The notes under the pieces: model-generated
What the model saw: the letters and a program-made list of their open reading frames with translations, nothing else
The model's database searches: none
Told to the model about the DNA's origin: nothing
Part shown: piece after piece, positions 38,328 through 49,474 of the stretch
How the letters are laid out: the number at the start of each line of letters is the position of its first letter
Numbering within the stretch: the first letter of the stretch is position 1
NCBI GenBank assembly: GCA_031291725.1
Contig: JARLIM010000034.1
Span: 1-64,000, forward strand
Reading direction: 5' to 3'
DNA: 64,000 nucleotides
From: Acetobacteraceae bacterium
GTDB lineage: Bacteria > Pseudomonadota > Alphaproteobacteria > Acetobacterales > Acetobacteraceae
Position numbers and translations under genes: made by a program

Positions 38328-39292
38328 TCATCGACGTTCACGCCCATATCGTCGATGCCAGCTATCTTGAGGAACTCAAGACGCTGCTCGGCCTGACCGT
38401 TACTCATGAGAATGACGGTGCGGTCTTTCTCAAACACAAGGGCAGCACGGTTGCGTGGTATCGCGATTCGTTCTTCAGCGTGGAGGAACGACTGAGGGTG
38501 ATGGACGCCCAGGGCGTGGACATGCGGCTGCTCTCGCTGAGCAGCCCCAGCGTCTATGATTGGGACGAGGCGAACCAGATCCGCATGGCGCGCCATATCA
38601 ACGACGCGATTGCCCGCGCCTGTCGCGCGCATCCTGACCGATTCCGGGGGCTGGCGACGCTGCCGATGGCCAATATCGAGGCCTGCGTGCGGGAACTCAA
38701 CCGGGTGACGGCCGAACCGCTATTCGTTGGCATCGCCATCGGCTCGCACATCGCGGGCATGCCGTTGAATGATCCAAAGCTCGATCCGTTCTGGCAGATC
38801 GTCAGCGAGCGCGGTCTGCCGGTGGTCGAACACCCGATGGCGCCGCTGGGTGCGGACCATATGAACGAGTTCGAACTGCCGATCCGCGTGGGATTCGTCT
38901 ACGAGACGACGACGGCCGCCACCCGGATGATCTATGGCGGGGTGTTCGAGCGTTATCCGAACATCAAGCTGGTGCTGCCACACACGGGCGGCACGCTGCT
39001 GCCGCTGCTGCAACGGCTCGATAACGGCTATCGCATCTTCCCGGATTGCCGGAAGAACATCACCAAACTGCCGAGCGAATACGCCAAAAATCTCTACTAT
39101 GACACCTGTAGCTTCTACACGCCGATGCTGGAGATGGCGCGCAGCATCATTGGAACCGGGCAGTTACTATTCGGATCTGATGAGCCGTTCATCTGTGCCG
39201 ATACGTCGCACGTGACCAAATTGGATTGGCCGGAACAGGATACCCGGAACATCCTTGGCGAAAATGCACGAAATCTGTTCAAAATTAAATAA
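38324..39292 (+). CDS. Amidohydrolase_2-family decarboxylase/hydrolase (ACMSD-like)
   Basis: MIIDVHAHIVDASY; FRGLATLPMANIEACVRELNR; VLPHTGGTLLPLLQRLDNGY; LLFGSDEPF. Confidence 0.87.
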   Translation: MIIDVHAHIVDASYLEELKTLLGLTVTHENDGAVFLKHKGSTVAWYRDSFFSVEERLRVMDAQGVDMRLLSLSSPSVYDWDEANQIRMARHINDAIARACRAHPDRFRGLATLPMANIEACVRELNRVTAEPLFVGIAIGSHIAGMPLNDPKLDPFWQIVSERGLPVVEHPMAPLGADHMNEFELPIRVGFVYETTTAATRMIYGGVFERYPNIKLVLPHTGGTLLPLLQRLDNGYRIFPDCRKNITKLPSEYAKNLYYDTCSFYTPMLEMARSIIGTGQLLFGSDEPFICADTSHVTKLDWPEQDTRNILGENARNLFKIK

Positions 39293-39335
39293 ATCCGCGC
39301 AGACGGGTTCAATGAAACGCCCTGGGGAGGGAAAC

Positions 39336-40661
39336 ATGGCAGCTAGCCTTCATCTCGATCATATCCTCGATACCGACATCAAGCCGTCATCCCGGCAGAT
39401 GATCTTGGTACTGTGTTTTCTCATCATGTTGTTCGATGGCTATGATTTGAATTTTCTCGGCTATATCGGGCCGGCTTTAGTGTCGCATTTGGGAGCGACG
39501 AAGCCGCAATTCGGCACGGCGATTTCCGCCGGTTTGGCGGGGTTCATGGCCGGTGCCTTTATCTTTGGCGGCCTCGGCGACCGGGTGGGCCGTAGACCGA
39601 TGACGATTTTGGGCGTGGCTTTGTTCGGTCTGCTCACCGCTGGCTGCGCGTTTGTCAGCAGTATCGACCAGTTGGCGGCTTTGCGGTTTGTGGCGGGCAT
39701 TGGGTTGGGTGGGGCAATCCCGAACGCGATTGCGCTGAATGCTGAGTTTGCCCAACGCAAAACCCGTGCGGGTGTGATCGGGGTGATGTTCGTCGGCTAC
39801 ACGCTGGGTGGCGCGCTGCCGGGCTGGGTGGCCGGTGGTCTTGTCGGCAGCTTCGGCTGGAGGGTGGTGCCGCTGATCGGCGGTGTCGGTGCGGTGGTGC
39901 TGGCCTGCGTGCTGTTCCTGAAAATGTCGGAATCGCTGCGCTTCCTCGCCGCGCGCCCTGACCGCCGCGATGAGTTGCTGGCGGGTCTGCACGCGCTCGC
40001 GGTGCAGCGATTTGACCGCGATGTTCAGATTGTTACCAGCGAAAAGCCGGCCAAGGGGCTGCCCGTCTATCTGCTGTTCACCGGGGGGCGCGCGATTACC
40101 ACGATTCTGTTGTGGATCGCCTTTGTCGCGGGGCTTACGGCCAATCTTTTCGTCATCAGCTGGACGCCGACGATGCTGGCCAGTGCCGGAATTGCGGCAA
40201 GCCATGCGGCGCTGATCGGTGCGATGTATCAGACGGGTGCGGCAGTCGGGAGCGTGATTGTCACGCGGCTGATCGACAAGAAGGGCGCTGTGGCTGTGCT
40301 GTGCTGGATGGCAGCGGCCATTCCCTGCGTGGCGGCAATCGGGCAGGCGGGCTTTGCGGAACTGGCCTTGATTGTTGCCGTCTTCATCGCGGGCTTCTTC
40401 GCCTCGGCCGGGCAGGTGGGGCTGAATGCGGTGGCGGGGGTTTTCTATCCGACCTTCATCCGTTCCACCGGCGTGGGTTGGGCGAATGGCATCGGGCGCT
40501 TCGGCTCGATTGCCGGGCCGATGATCGGCGGTATTCTGATCTCAAGCGGCTATAGCGTTTCGGTGCTGTTCGGGTTCGCGGCGATCCCGCTGATGCTGGT
40601 GGTGACGGCGCTGGGTGTGCTTCTGCTGACCACCCGGCGGAGCGCTCCGCAGCCAGGTTGA
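39336..40661 (+). CDS. MFS transporter, aromatic acid:H+ symporter (AAHS)-like
   Basis: LCFLIMLFDGYDLNFLGYIGPALVSHL; GGLGDRVGRRPMTILGV. Confidence 0.9.
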   Translation: MAASLHLDHILDTDIKPSSRQMILVLCFLIMLFDGYDLNFLGYIGPALVSHLGATKPQFGTAISAGLAGFMAGAFIFGGLGDRVGRRPMTILGVALFGLLTAGCAFVSSIDQLAALRFVAGIGLGGAIPNAIALNAEFAQRKTRAGVIGVMFVGYTLGGALPGWVAGGLVGSFGWRVVPLIGGVGAVVLACVLFLKMSESLRFLAARPDRRDELLAGLHALAVQRFDRDVQIVTSEKPAKGLPVYLLFTGGRAITTILLWIAFVAGLTANLFVISWTPTMLASAGIAASHAALIGAMYQTGAAVGSVIVTRLIDKKGAVAVLCWMAAAIPCVAAIGQAGFAELALIVAVFIAGFFASAGQVGLNAVAGVFYPTFIRSTGVGWANGIGRFGSIAGPMIGGILISSGYSVSVLFGFAAIPLMLVVTALGVLLLTTRRSAPQPG

Positions 40662-40701
40662 ATGGTGGTCGATCATCTGATCCATCATTGGCCGATCGAT
40701 G

Positions 40702-40743
40702 CGGTTCTGCGGCAGAGGAGGACACTCATCTGCCGCAGAACCG
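40702..40743 (+). terminator. Long hairpin CGGTTCTGCGGCAGA-N12-TCTGCCGCAGAACCG
   Basis: 15-bp perfect stem 41 nt after the MFS stop; no strong U-tract. Confidence 0.6.
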
Positions 40744-40828
40744 ATTGTCGAAATAATTCAACTGAAACGATGTGGGCGCACGTAAAACTTGCCAGTTTGG
40801 ATAAAGAAATTTAACATTTGAACTTCTG

Positions 40829-41998
40829 TTGACGAACAATGTTGTGGGATGGCCGACAGCGAGGAGTTTCTCCGTGCAGATCATTCCGGTCACTTGGAGT
40901 CGCGCGCGTGGCTGGCAGTTTGGGGACGATGCCTCAACGGCACAGGCCGTGGTTTATTTCGTATCGCCGTCCATTTTGGCTGGGCATGATGTTTACGCCC
41001 CGTTGCGCGCCCAATATCCGCATGCCCGTATCCTTGGCTGTTCCACCGGGGGGGAAATCGCCGGGCCGGAGGTCAATGACGACAGCATCTCTGCCGCCGC
41101 GATCCGCTTCGACTCATCGCATGTTGAAATGGCCAGCGTGCGGCTTGCCGATTTCGAAGATTCCCGTGCCGCCGGGGCCGCTTTGGCGCGGAATATGCCG
41201 CGTGAAGGGCTGCGCGCCCTGTTCGTGCTTGCCGATGGTATGCTCACCAACGGTACGCTGTTGGTCAATGGCTTGCGGGACGTTCTGCCGCCGGATGTCT
41301 TGCTCACCGGCGGTCTGGCCGGCGATGGGGCTGATTTCCAACATGCTTTCGTCGGGGCCGATGCACCGCCGGCAGAGGGGATCGTTGCGGCGCTGGGATT
41401 GTATGGTGAGCGGCTTCGGTTCGGCTGGGGCAGCTATGGCGGTTGGGAGCCGTTCGGGCCGGAACGCATCGTCACGCGGTCAGACGGCAACACGCTTTAT
41501 GAGCTCGATGGCGAGCCGGCGCTTGATCTTTACAAACGCTATCTGGGCAATGAGGCCGCCAATCTTCCGGGCAGTGGGCTCCTGTTCCCGCTTGCCGTGC
41601 GCCGTCCGGGGGACGAGGCCAATACGTTGGTGCGCACGATGGTTGGCTTTTCTGAGGATCAGAAAACGCTGCTGTTCGCAGGCGATGTGCCGCAAGGCAG
41701 TCAGGCGCAGTTGATGCGCGGCAGTTTTCCAGCCCTGGTGGAAGGGGCGGCACATGCGGGCGGTCAGGCGGCTTTGACCGACGGGCCGGTTTTGGCGCTG
41801 CTGGTGAGTTGCATTGGGCGCAAATTGATGATGGGGCAACGCATCGCCGATGAGGTGGAGGCGGTGGCCGACATTCTCGGGCCGAATGCCACGCAGATCG
41901 GCTTCTACTCCTATGGAGAAATCGCCCCTCATCAGAACAGCGGGCGCAGCGAATTGCACAACCAAACCATGACCATCACCACGATCAGCGAGGGCTGA
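40829..41998 (+). CDS. FIST-domain signal-transduction protein (FIST_N + FIST_C)
   Basis: [76 protein letters not shown]. Confidence 0.9.
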   Translation: MTNNVVGWPTARSFSVQIIPVTWSRARGWQFGDDASTAQAVVYFVSPSILAGHDVYAPLRAQYPHARILGCSTGGEIAGPEVNDDSISAAAIRFDSSHVEMASVRLADFEDSRAAGAALARNMPREGLRALFVLADGMLTNGTLLVNGLRDVLPPDVLLTGGLAGDGADFQHAFVGADAPPAEGIVAALGLYGERLRFGWGSYGGWEPFGPERIVTRSDGNTLYELDGEPALDLYKRYLGNEAANLPGSGLLFPLAVRRPGDEANTLVRTMVGFSEDQKTLLFAGDVPQGSQAQLMRGSFPALVEGAAHAGGQAALTDGPVLALLVSCIGRKLMMGQRIADEVEAVADILGPNATQIGFYSYGEIAPHQNSGRSELHNQTMTITTISEG

Positions 41999-44901
41999 TG
42001 CATCGGCTGCTTGCCCGTCAGTTGCGCAAAGCGACGTCAGCCTCGGGTGACGTGGACCTGCAGCGTCTGCTTGAACTGGTCAGCGCAAGCTATGCCGACA
42101 CGGATCGCGACCAGCAATTGTCTCGCCAAGCGGCTCAGTTGATGGAGGAGGAATTACGCGCTGCCGCCTCGCGCGCGGCGGAGCTTGCGGAATTGCAGCT
42201 GCGCATCATCCTGGATTCGGTCGGTGAAGCGGTGATCATCGCCGATCACGCGATGATTATTCAGAATGTGAACAAGGCGATGCTCGATACGTTCGGCTAC
42301 ACGCGCGACGAGATGGTGGGCAAATCCGTTGAAATTCTCATGGATGATGGTCTGGCTGCCAGCCACAAGGCCCATGTCGGGCACTACCTGCACACCCATG
42401 AAACCAAGGTGATGGGCCGTCGGCGCGAGATGGTGGCGCGGCGCAGGAATGGTGAGATTTTTCCCATCGAAATTTCCGTGGGTGATCTCGGTGTGGTGCG
42501 CAAGGCCCAGTTCATCGGCATCATCCGCGACATCAGCGACCGCCACAACGCTTTGGCGGCGTTGAAACAGAACGAGGAGATGTTCCGCGATTTTGCTGAA
42601 TCCCTCTCTGATTGGTTCTGGGAGACTGACAGCGCCGACATCATCACGCGCGTCGGTGGCAGCGAGGGCACGCTGGAGCGTTTTGCCGTCAAGGCGACGA
42701 TAGGTCAGAGCCGCCTGGACATCATGGCACACCACGCCGCGCCAGCCTTTGTCGAGCAGCACCGGCAGACTTTGCTCTTGCATCTGCCGTTTCGCGATGT
42801 GGTCTATGACGTCACAGGCGCCGACGGTGCGCTGTGTACGTTGAGCATCAGCGGCAAGCCGGTCTTTGCCGCCGATGGCGGGTTCGCCGGCTATCGCGGC
42901 ACCGCCAGCGACATCACCGAGGCCGTTGCCACGCGCCAACGATTGCGCGAGTTGGAGAGCAATCTGGTCACGGCAATCTCGGCGATGTCAGAGGGCTTTG
43001 TGCTCTATGGCCCGGATGATCGGCTGGTGATCTGCAATACGCGCTATCGTGAGCTGTATGACCGCTCTGCTCATATGATCGTCCCCGGCACGCCGTTTAT
43101 CGACGTGGTGCGGCATTTGGCTCATGGCGGTAGCTACCAACTCAACGGCAAGCCACCCGAACAGGCCATCGCCGAGCGTGTCGCACGACACCGCGCTTCG
43201 GATGGCGTGCCGATGGTGATTGAATTCGCCGACGGCGTGTGGATCCGTACGGTGGAATACGCAACTTCCGAAGGCGGCGTGGTCGGCATTCATACCGACA
43301 TCACCGATGCCGTCACGCTGGAGCGGCAATTGCGGGCCGCCAAGGAACTGGCCGAGGCCGGCGATCGCGCCAAATCTGAATTTCTAGCCACCGTCAGCCA
43401 TGAAATCCGTACGCCGATGAACGGGATCATCGGCATGACGGGCCTGCTGTTGGACACCGAACTGAACGCCGAGCAGCGGCATTTCGCCAACACCGTGCGG
43501 GTGTCTGCCGAATCGTTGCTCACGGTGATTAGCGACATTCTTGATTTTTCGAAAATCGAGGCAGGTCATTTTGATTTCGAGGAAGGCCGCTTCGAGATAC
43601 GCGAACTGGTGGAGGGTGTGGTGGATATCATCGCCCCGCGCCTTTATACCAAGGATGTCGAGTTGACCTGCCTGATTGGTCCGGGTGCCAATGGCATTTT
43701 CGAATCAGATGCAGGACGTCTGCGGCAAGTGCTGCTCAATCTTGCGGGCAATGCGGTGAAATTCACCGATCATGGCAATGTGGCCATCGAGGCTGACGTC
43801 AGTTGGGTGGACGACGTGCCGTGGCTGCATATCGATGTGTCAGATACCGGCGTGGGCATACCGGAGGAAGCGCATTCTCGGCTGTTCTCGATGTTCAGTC
43901 AGGTGGATTCCTCAGCCGCGCGACGCTTCGGCGGTTCGGGGCTGGGGCTGGCGATCTCGCGTCGGATCGTGGATGCCTTGGGCGGGCGGATCGGCTTTCG
44001 CAGCACGTTGGGCCAAGGCAGCACCTTTTGGGTTGAGGTGCCGCTGACTTATGCGGGCGATGCGGTGGCTGTCGACGGGACACCGTTGGACGGGCGCAAA
44101 ATTCTGGTGGTGGATGACAATCCGACCAACCTCAACGTGTTTCGGCGTCAGCTGGAATCCTGGGGCGGCACGGTCGTCTGTGCATCCGACGCTGCCGAGG
44201 CGCTGCAAGAATTGGAAATGGGCGCGGGCGGGCCTTATGACCTTGCGTTGATCGACCATCAAATGCCGAGCATCAGCGGGCTCGATCTTGGGCGAGAGAT
44301 CCGGGCCACCCGCAGCCTCAGTGAGGTCAAACTCATTCTGGCAACATCAGGCCCCACCACGCAGCTACGGCAGGAGGCTCTGAAGGCGGGGTTTGGGGCA
44401 ACGCTGGTCAAACCGGTGCGACAGAGCACGTTGTTGGAACGGGTGGTGGAATTGCTGGCGGGTCAGACCGAACCCGTTCTGTCTCCCCCCGCCGCCACGC
44501 TGCCATCGGCCGCATCCCATCTGCGGGTGTTGGTTGTCGATGACAGCACCACAAACCAATTGGTGGCGGTGGCGTTTCTGGATCGGCTCGGCATCCGGGC
44601 GGACGTGGCAGGCGATGGGGCCGAGGCCGTGCAGATGGTGGAGGATGGCAATTACGATCTTGTCCTGATGGATGTGCACATGCCCAACACCGATGGTTAC
44701 ACCGCCACTCGGATGATCCGCGCGATCGCGGGCAGCAGATCGCGCACCGTCATTGTCGCGATGACCGCCAATGCGATGGAAGGCGACCGCGATGCCTGTC
44801 TGGCGGCGGGGATGGATGACTACATCTCCAAACCCATTGACCGCCGACGTCTGGCCGAACTGATTGAACGCTGGAGCATCGCTTTGGCTGCCCGGGTCTA
44901 A
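41998..44901 (+). CDS. PAS-domain hybrid sensor histidine kinase with two C-terminal receiver domains
   Basis: PAS repeats; His[21 protein letters not shown]; HATPase [27 protein letters not shown]...LALIDHQMP and LVVDDSTTN...LVLMDVHMP. Confidence 0.95.
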   Translation: MHRLLARQLRKATSASGDVDLQRLLELVSASYADTDRDQQLSRQAAQLMEEELRAAASRAAELAELQLRIILDSVGEAVIIADHAMIIQNVNKAMLDTFGYTRDEMVGKSVEILMDDGLAASHKAHVGHYLHTHETKVMGRRREMVARRRNGEIFPIEISVGDLGVVRKAQFIGIIRDISDRHNALAALKQNEEMFRDFAESLSDWFWETDSADIITRVGGSEGTLERFAVKATIGQSRLDIMAHHAAPAFVEQHRQTLLLHLPFRDVVYDVTGADGALCTLSISGKPVFAADGGFAGYRGTASDITEAVATRQRLRELESNLVTAISAMSEGFVLYGPDDRLVICNTRYRELYDRSAHMIVPGTPFIDVVRHLAHGGSYQLNGKPPEQAIAERVARHRASDGVPMVIEFADGVWIRTVEYATSEGGVVGIHTDITDAVTLERQLRAAKELAEAGDRAKSEFLATVSHEIRTPMNGIIGMTGLLLDTELNAEQRHFANTVRVSAESLLTVISDILDFSKIEAGHFDFEEGRFEIRELVEGVVDIIAPRLYTKDVELTCLIGPGANGIFESDAGRLRQVLLNLAGNAVKFTDHGNVAIEADVSWVDDVPWLHIDVSDTGVGIPEEAHSRLFSMFSQVDSSAARRFGGSGLGLAISRRIVDALGGRIGFRSTLGQGSTFWVEVPLTYAGDAVAVDGTPLDGRKILVVDDNPTNLNVFRRQLESWGGTVVCASDAAEALQELEMGAGGPYDLALIDHQMPSISGLDLGREIRATRSLSEVKLILATSGPTTQLRQEALKAGFGATLVKPVRQSTLLERVVELLAGQTEPVLSPPAATLPSAASHLRVLVVDDSTTNQLVAVAFLDRLGIRADVAGDGAEAVQMVEDGNYDLVLMDVHMPNTDGYTATRMIRAIAGSRSRTVIVAMTANAMEGDRDACLAAGMDDYISKPIDRRRLAELIERWSIALAARV

Positions 44902-44908
44902 ACCCGTT

Positions 44909-47900
44909 TCAAGCCCCCGCCGCGTCGGCATCCCGCAGCACCACGTAGATCGCCGGGATTACCAGCACCGTCAGCAAGGTGGACGAGGCGAGGCCGAATA
45001 GCAGTGAGATGGCAAGGCCCTGGAAGATCGGGTCCGTCAGGATCGTTGCCGCGCCAATCATGGCTGAGAGTGCTGTCAGCAGGATCGGCTTGAAGCGGAT
45101 CGCACCGGCCTGCAGCACCACGTCGCGCAATGTCGTGCCGGGCGCTGCGCTGTGACGGATGAAATCGACCAGAAGGATTGAGTTGCGCACGATGATCCCG
45201 GCCAACGCGATGAAGCCGATCATCGAGGTGGCGGTAAACGGGGCATGGAAGAGCCAATGCCCCGGCACGATGCCGATCAATGTCAACGGAATCGGTGTCA
45301 GGATCACCAGCGGGAGCTTGAAACTGCGGAATTGCGCCACGACGAGGATATAAATCCCCAAAATCGCCACTCCGAAAGCCGCGCCCATGTCACGGAAGGT
45401 GACATAGGTGACTTCCCATTCGCCATCCCACAATATGGAGGGTTTGGCCTCGCTGTCGGGCTGACCGCGCATCGAGACCGTCGGGCGTGGGAGATTGCCC
45501 CAATCCGCCTTGGCGATCAGATCATCCACGGCAAACATACCGTAAATCGGTGCCTCGAATTCACCGGCGAGTTCAGCCATCACCATATCGGCGTCATGTC
45601 CGTCGCGGCGGAAGCGCACGCGTGAGCCTTCCTCTCGGCCGACCTGCACCACCTCACCCAATTCCACCACAGACCGATTGCCGGGCAACGCGTTGGCAGG
45701 CACTGGCGTGGCGGCAAGGGCTTGGCTCCAACTCAGTTCACGCTTGGGCAGCCCCACAGTGATGTCGATTGGCAGCCGGTCGGCACCGCGCGCGGAATAG
45801 CCAACCGGCATGCCGCCGAACAGCATCTGGATGGTGTCGTAGACGTCGGATTGCTCGACGCGGAAGAATTCCAGCCGGTCCTGATCGATGGCGATACGCA
45901 GGCGCGGTCGTGGCTGGCCATAGGAATCGTCGATATCAACGATATAGGGCACCTGATGGAACAGCGATTTCAGCTTCTCCGCCACTGCCAGGCGCGTGGC
46001 CGCGTCCGGACCATAAACTTCGGCCAACAGCGTGGCCAGCACTGGCGGGCCGGGCGGCATTTCGACCACTTTGATGACCGCACCCGGCGGCAGCGCCACG
46101 CCTTCGAGCAATTGACGGCGCAGATCGAGCGCAATCGCATGGCTGGAGCGGGCACGGTCTTCCTTCGGCGTCAGCACCAGATGCAGATCGCCGAGTTCGG
46201 GCGATTGCCGGGCGAAATAGTGCCGCACCAAGCCGTTGAAATCATAGGGCTCGGCAGTGCCTGCATAGACCTGCACGGCCACCAGTTCGGGCAATTTCTC
46301 AGCGATGCGGGCGGCGGCGAGTAGGGTTTGTTCGGTGGCCTCCAGGCTGGTGCCTGTCGGCATGTTCAGCACCACCGAGAGTTCGGGCTTGTTGTCGAAT
46401 GGCAGCAGCTTCACCGCCACCGAACGCGAATAGAATAACAGACCGGCCAGCACCGTCGCCACGCCGACACTGCCGAGGAAGAACCAGGACCGCCTGCGCG
46501 TGCGCAGGATCGGCTCGGCAACGCGGCGATAGAGTGCGCCGAGTTTGCCCTCGCCATGCCCAGCCAGATGTCCGGCCGCATCGCCGCGTTTGGCCAGTTT
46601 CAGCATCAGCCAGGGGGCAACGACCATCGCGATGAAGAAGGAGAACAGCATCGCCATTGAGGCATTGGCCGGGATTGGCGCCATATAGGGGCCCATCAGC
46701 CCGGAGACGAACAGCATCGGCAGCAGGGCGGCAATCACCGTCAGGGTTGCGACCACAGTGGGGTTGCCGACCTCGGAGACCGCCTCGATGGCCGCTTCGA
46801 TCTTGGTCCGCTCGGTTTTCATCCCCCAATGTCGGGCAATGTTCTCCACCACCACGATGGCGTCATCGACCAGAATGCCGATGGCGAAGATCAGCGCGAA
46901 CAGGCTGACGCGGTTGATGGTGTAGCCCATCACGCGGGCGGCAAACAGTGTCAGCAGAATGGTGGTGGGGATCACCACGAGTGTGACCACCGCCTCCCGC
47001 CAGCCAATGGCGAGCGCGATCAGCACCACGATGGACACGGTGGCGAGGCCGAGATGGAACAGCAACTCGTTGGCCTTGCCGTCGGCGGTCTGGCCGAAAT
47101 CGCGGGTGACATCGACGCGCAGACCGGCCGGGATCAGGCTGCCCTTGAGGGAATCGACGCGGGCGAGAATGGCATCGGCCACCGTGACCGCGTTGCTGCC
47201 CGCCACTTTCGCCACAGCGAGCGTGACAGCTGGGGCTGGCTGCCAATCAGCACCGGAAGCGGGGCGCAGGATCTGCCAGACCCGGCTTTCCACCGGAGCC
47301 GCTCCAGCCACCACATGCGCCACATCGCGCACATAAACCGGCCTGCCGTCACGGGTTGTCAGCAACAGGAGGCCGATATCCGGCACGCCGAACAGACTCT
47401 GCCCGGCAGCGACATCACGCATCTGCCCGCCATCGCGCACCGAACCCGCCACGAAGGACCGGTTGGCATCGCGCACCTTGGCGACCAATTGTTGCAACGT
47501 GACGCCGAACAGCGAGAGCTTCTCGGGGTCCGGCTCGACGCGGATTTGCTCAGGATCGCCGCCGACAATGTAGCTCAGCCCAACATTGTCCACCTTGACC
47601 AATTCGTCTTGCAATTTGCGCGCAACGCGGTCGAGATCAGCCTCATTCCAACGGAAGGCCGCCTCGCTGGTGGGCGAGAGGGTGAGGTTGACGATGGCGA
47701 CATCGTTGATGCCGTGGCCGACGATCAAGGGCTGCGGAATGCCTGTCGGGATGCGGTCGAGATTGGCGCGGATCTTATCGTTCACCCGCAGCACCGCTTC
47801 ATCCTCATCGGTGCCGACGAGGAAACGGGCGGTGACGGTGACCTGATCGTCCTGGGTTTGGCTGTAGATATGCTCCACCCCCGGCATCGCCTTGAGGATG

Positions 47901-48121
47901 GTCTCCAATGGTTTGGTGATCAGTTCGGCGGCGTCAGTGGCACGCAGCCCGTTGGCTGCCACCATTACATCGACCATCGGCACGCGGATCTGTGGGTCTT
48001 CCTCACGCGGGATGGTCAATAATGCCACCAAGCCCACCGCCAATGCCACCAGCAGGAAGAGCGGGGTGAGGGGGGAGCGGATCGCAGCGCGGGTGAGGAA
48101 CCCGGAGAGGCCGAGCTTCAT
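44909..48121 (-). CDS. RND efflux transporter permease (AcrB-like)
   Basis: IPREEDPQIRVPMVDVMV; INRVSLFALIFAIGILVDDAIVVVENIARH; ALAGIIVRNSILLVDFI. Confidence 0.95.
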   Translation of the reverse strand: MKLGLSGFLTRAAIRSPLTPLFLLVALAVGLVALLTIPREEDPQIRVPMVDVMVAANGLRATDAAELITKPLETILKAMPGVEHIYSQTQDDQVTVTARFLVGTDEDEAVLRVNDKIRANLDRIPTGIPQPLIVGHGINDVAIVNLTLSPTSEAAFRWNEADLDRVARKLQDELVKVDNVGLSYIVGGDPEQIRVEPDPEKLSLFGVTLQQLVAKVRDANRSFVAGSVRDGGQMRDVAAGQSLFGVPDIGLLLLTTRDGRPVYVRDVAHVVAGAAPVESRVWQILRPASGADWQPAPAVTLAVAKVAGSNAVTVADAILARVDSLKGSLIPAGLRVDVTRDFGQTADGKANELLFHLGLATVSIVVLIALAIGWREAVVTLVVIPTTILLTLFAARVMGYTINRVSLFALIFAIGILVDDAIVVVENIARHWGMKTERTKIEAAIEAVSEVGNPTVVATLTVIAALLPMLFVSGLMGPYMAPIPANASMAMLFSFFIAMVVAPWLMLKLAKRGDAAGHLAGHGEGKLGALYRRVAEPILRTRRRSWFFLGSVGVATVLAGLLFYSRSVAVKLLPFDNKPELSVVLNMPTGTSLEATEQTLLAAARIAEKLPELVAVQVYAGTAEPYDFNGLVRHYFARQSPELGDLHLVLTPKEDRARSSHAIALDLRRQLLEGVALPPGAVIKVVEMPPGPPVLATLLAEVYGPDAATRLAVAEKLKSLFHQVPYIVDIDDSYGQPRPRLRIAIDQDRLEFFRVEQSDVYDTIQMLFGGMPVGYSARGADRLPIDITVGLPKRELSWSQALAATPVPANALPGNRSVVELGEVVQVGREEGSRVRFRRDGHDADMVMAELAGEFEAPIYGMFAVDDLIAKADWGNLPRPTVSMRGQPDSEAKPSILWDGEWEVTYVTFRDMGAAFGVAILGIYILVVAQFRSFKLPLVILTPIPLTLIGIVPGHWLFHAPFTATSMIGFIALAGIIVRNSILLVDFIRHSAAPGTTLRDVVLQAGAIRFKPILLTALSAMIGAATILTDPIFQGLAISLLFGLASSTLLTVLVIPAIYVVLRDADAAGA

Positions 48122-49104
48122 GGTGTCACCAACACATCGCCATCTGAAAGACCGGAAAGGATTTCCAGCCCGTCGCTCATCTCGGGGCGTGGCACCGCTT
48201 GGCCGCGTTGGATGGGGATGTCGATCACGCGGTCCTGGGCTGCGCGCAGATGGACGTAATCGACGCCAAATCTGGTGATCACGAAGCCTTGCGGGATGAC
48301 AAAGCTGCTGCGCGATCCGGCGGACACCCATACGCGGATGCGCTCACCGACGAAATAATCGCCCATGCCGGCGGCTGTCGCATCCACGTGCACGCGCCCA
48401 TCTTGAATCTGCGGATAAATCAGTGAAATCTTGCCGAAGCTGGGCGCAGTCTGGCCAAATTCCTCGCCATCTATACGCACGGTATCGCCGGTATGCACTA
48501 GGTGGGCATGGCGCTCGGGCACCGACAGGCGCAGCTGATAATCACGCTCAGCCACGCTCGCCACGGCGTCGCCGGGCATGACTACGCTGCCGTTGATCAC
48601 CGGCACATTGAGCACGCGGCCATCGGACGGGGCGAGCACGGCGGCTTCGGCCAGTTGCTCGCGTGCCACATCGCGCTGCGATTGCAGGCTGTTGAGGCTG
48701 GACTGCGCCACCCGCGCGGCGGTGGCTGCGGCGTCAAATGTTGCCTGTGATCCAGCCCCGGTATGCGCCAGGGTCTGCGCGCGTGACAGATCGAGTTGTG
48801 ACTGGGCGAGACGCGATTGCGCGCCTTGAATCTGCGCGTCCAGCGATTGGATTTGCAGCAGCAATTTCGGATCGCTCACCACGGCGATCATCTGGCCCTG
48901 CTTGACCGCGTCCCCCTCACGCACCGCAAGTTCGACGATTGTGCCGCCGATGCGTGCGCGGGCAGGCACCACGTTGCGGCTCTCGACGGTGGCGAAGACC
49001 GCCTTCTCGTCAGCAAGCTGCACCGGATGCACGGTCATCTCCGCCGCCAGCGCCGCGTCGGCGACGCCGAGCAGCAGAAGCGAGAGCAGGGACAGGGTGC
49101 GCAT
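48118..49104 (-). CDS. RND efflux periplasmic adaptor (membrane fusion protein)
   Basis: RARIGGTIVELAVREGDAVKQGQMIAVV; LAPSDGRVLNVPVINGSVVMPGDAVASVAE. Confidence 0.92.
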   Translation of the reverse strand: MRTLSLLSLLLLGVADAALAAEMTVHPVQLADEKAVFATVESRNVVPARARIGGTIVELAVREGDAVKQGQMIAVVSDPKLLLQIQSLDAQIQGAQSRLAQSQLDLSRAQTLAHTGAGSQATFDAAATAARVAQSSLNSLQSQRDVAREQLAEAAVLAPSDGRVLNVPVINGSVVMPGDAVASVAERDYQLRLSVPERHAHLVHTGDTVRIDGEEFGQTAPSFGKISLIYPQIQDGRVHVDATAAGMGDYFVGERIRVWVSAGSRSSFVIPQGFVITRFGVDYVHLRAAQDRVIDIPIQRGQAVPRPEMSDGLEILSGLSDGDVLVTP

Positions 49105-49106
49105 GA

Positions 49107-49460
49107 TCAGCCTCCGAACAGGCGGGCAAGCAGGCCGGGCTTACGGGGCGCTCTGAGCGTGGGCAGTCCGGCGGATGTCCAGGCGGCAATGCCACCGGCA
49201 AGATGCGCGTCAATCTTCAGACCGGCCTTCTGGCAGAGCGACACCGCATTGGCTGAGCGACCGCCGCGCGCGCAATGGAACACCACTGTCTTTTTCGGAT
49301 GGATCGGCACGCTTGCCGGATTGAAGCTGGACAGCGGCATATGCAATGCACCCTCGATCCGTTCGCCCCGATGCTCGTGCAATTCGCGCACATCAATCAA
49401 TGTGACATCGCCCGCTTTCAGGTGCTCGGCGACTTGGACAGGGGTGAGATTGGTGATCAT
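49107..49460 (-). CDS. Rhodanese-like sulfurtransferase
   Basis: VTLIDVRELHEHRGERIEGALHMPLS...VVFHCARGGRSANAV; active-site loop CARGGRS. Confidence 0.92.
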   Translation of the reverse strand: MITNLTPVQVAEHLKAGDVTLIDVRELHEHRGERIEGALHMPLSSFNPASVPIHPKKTVVFHCARGGRSANAVSLCQKAGLKIDAHLAGGIAAWTSAGLPTLRAPRKPGLLARLFGG

Positions 49461-49474
49461 GATGCGGAAATCTC

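Noticed and set aside
46829-48022. 397-aa plus-strand ORF antisense to the RND permease
   Set aside because: Shadow frame; RND motifs on the other strand are unambiguous.
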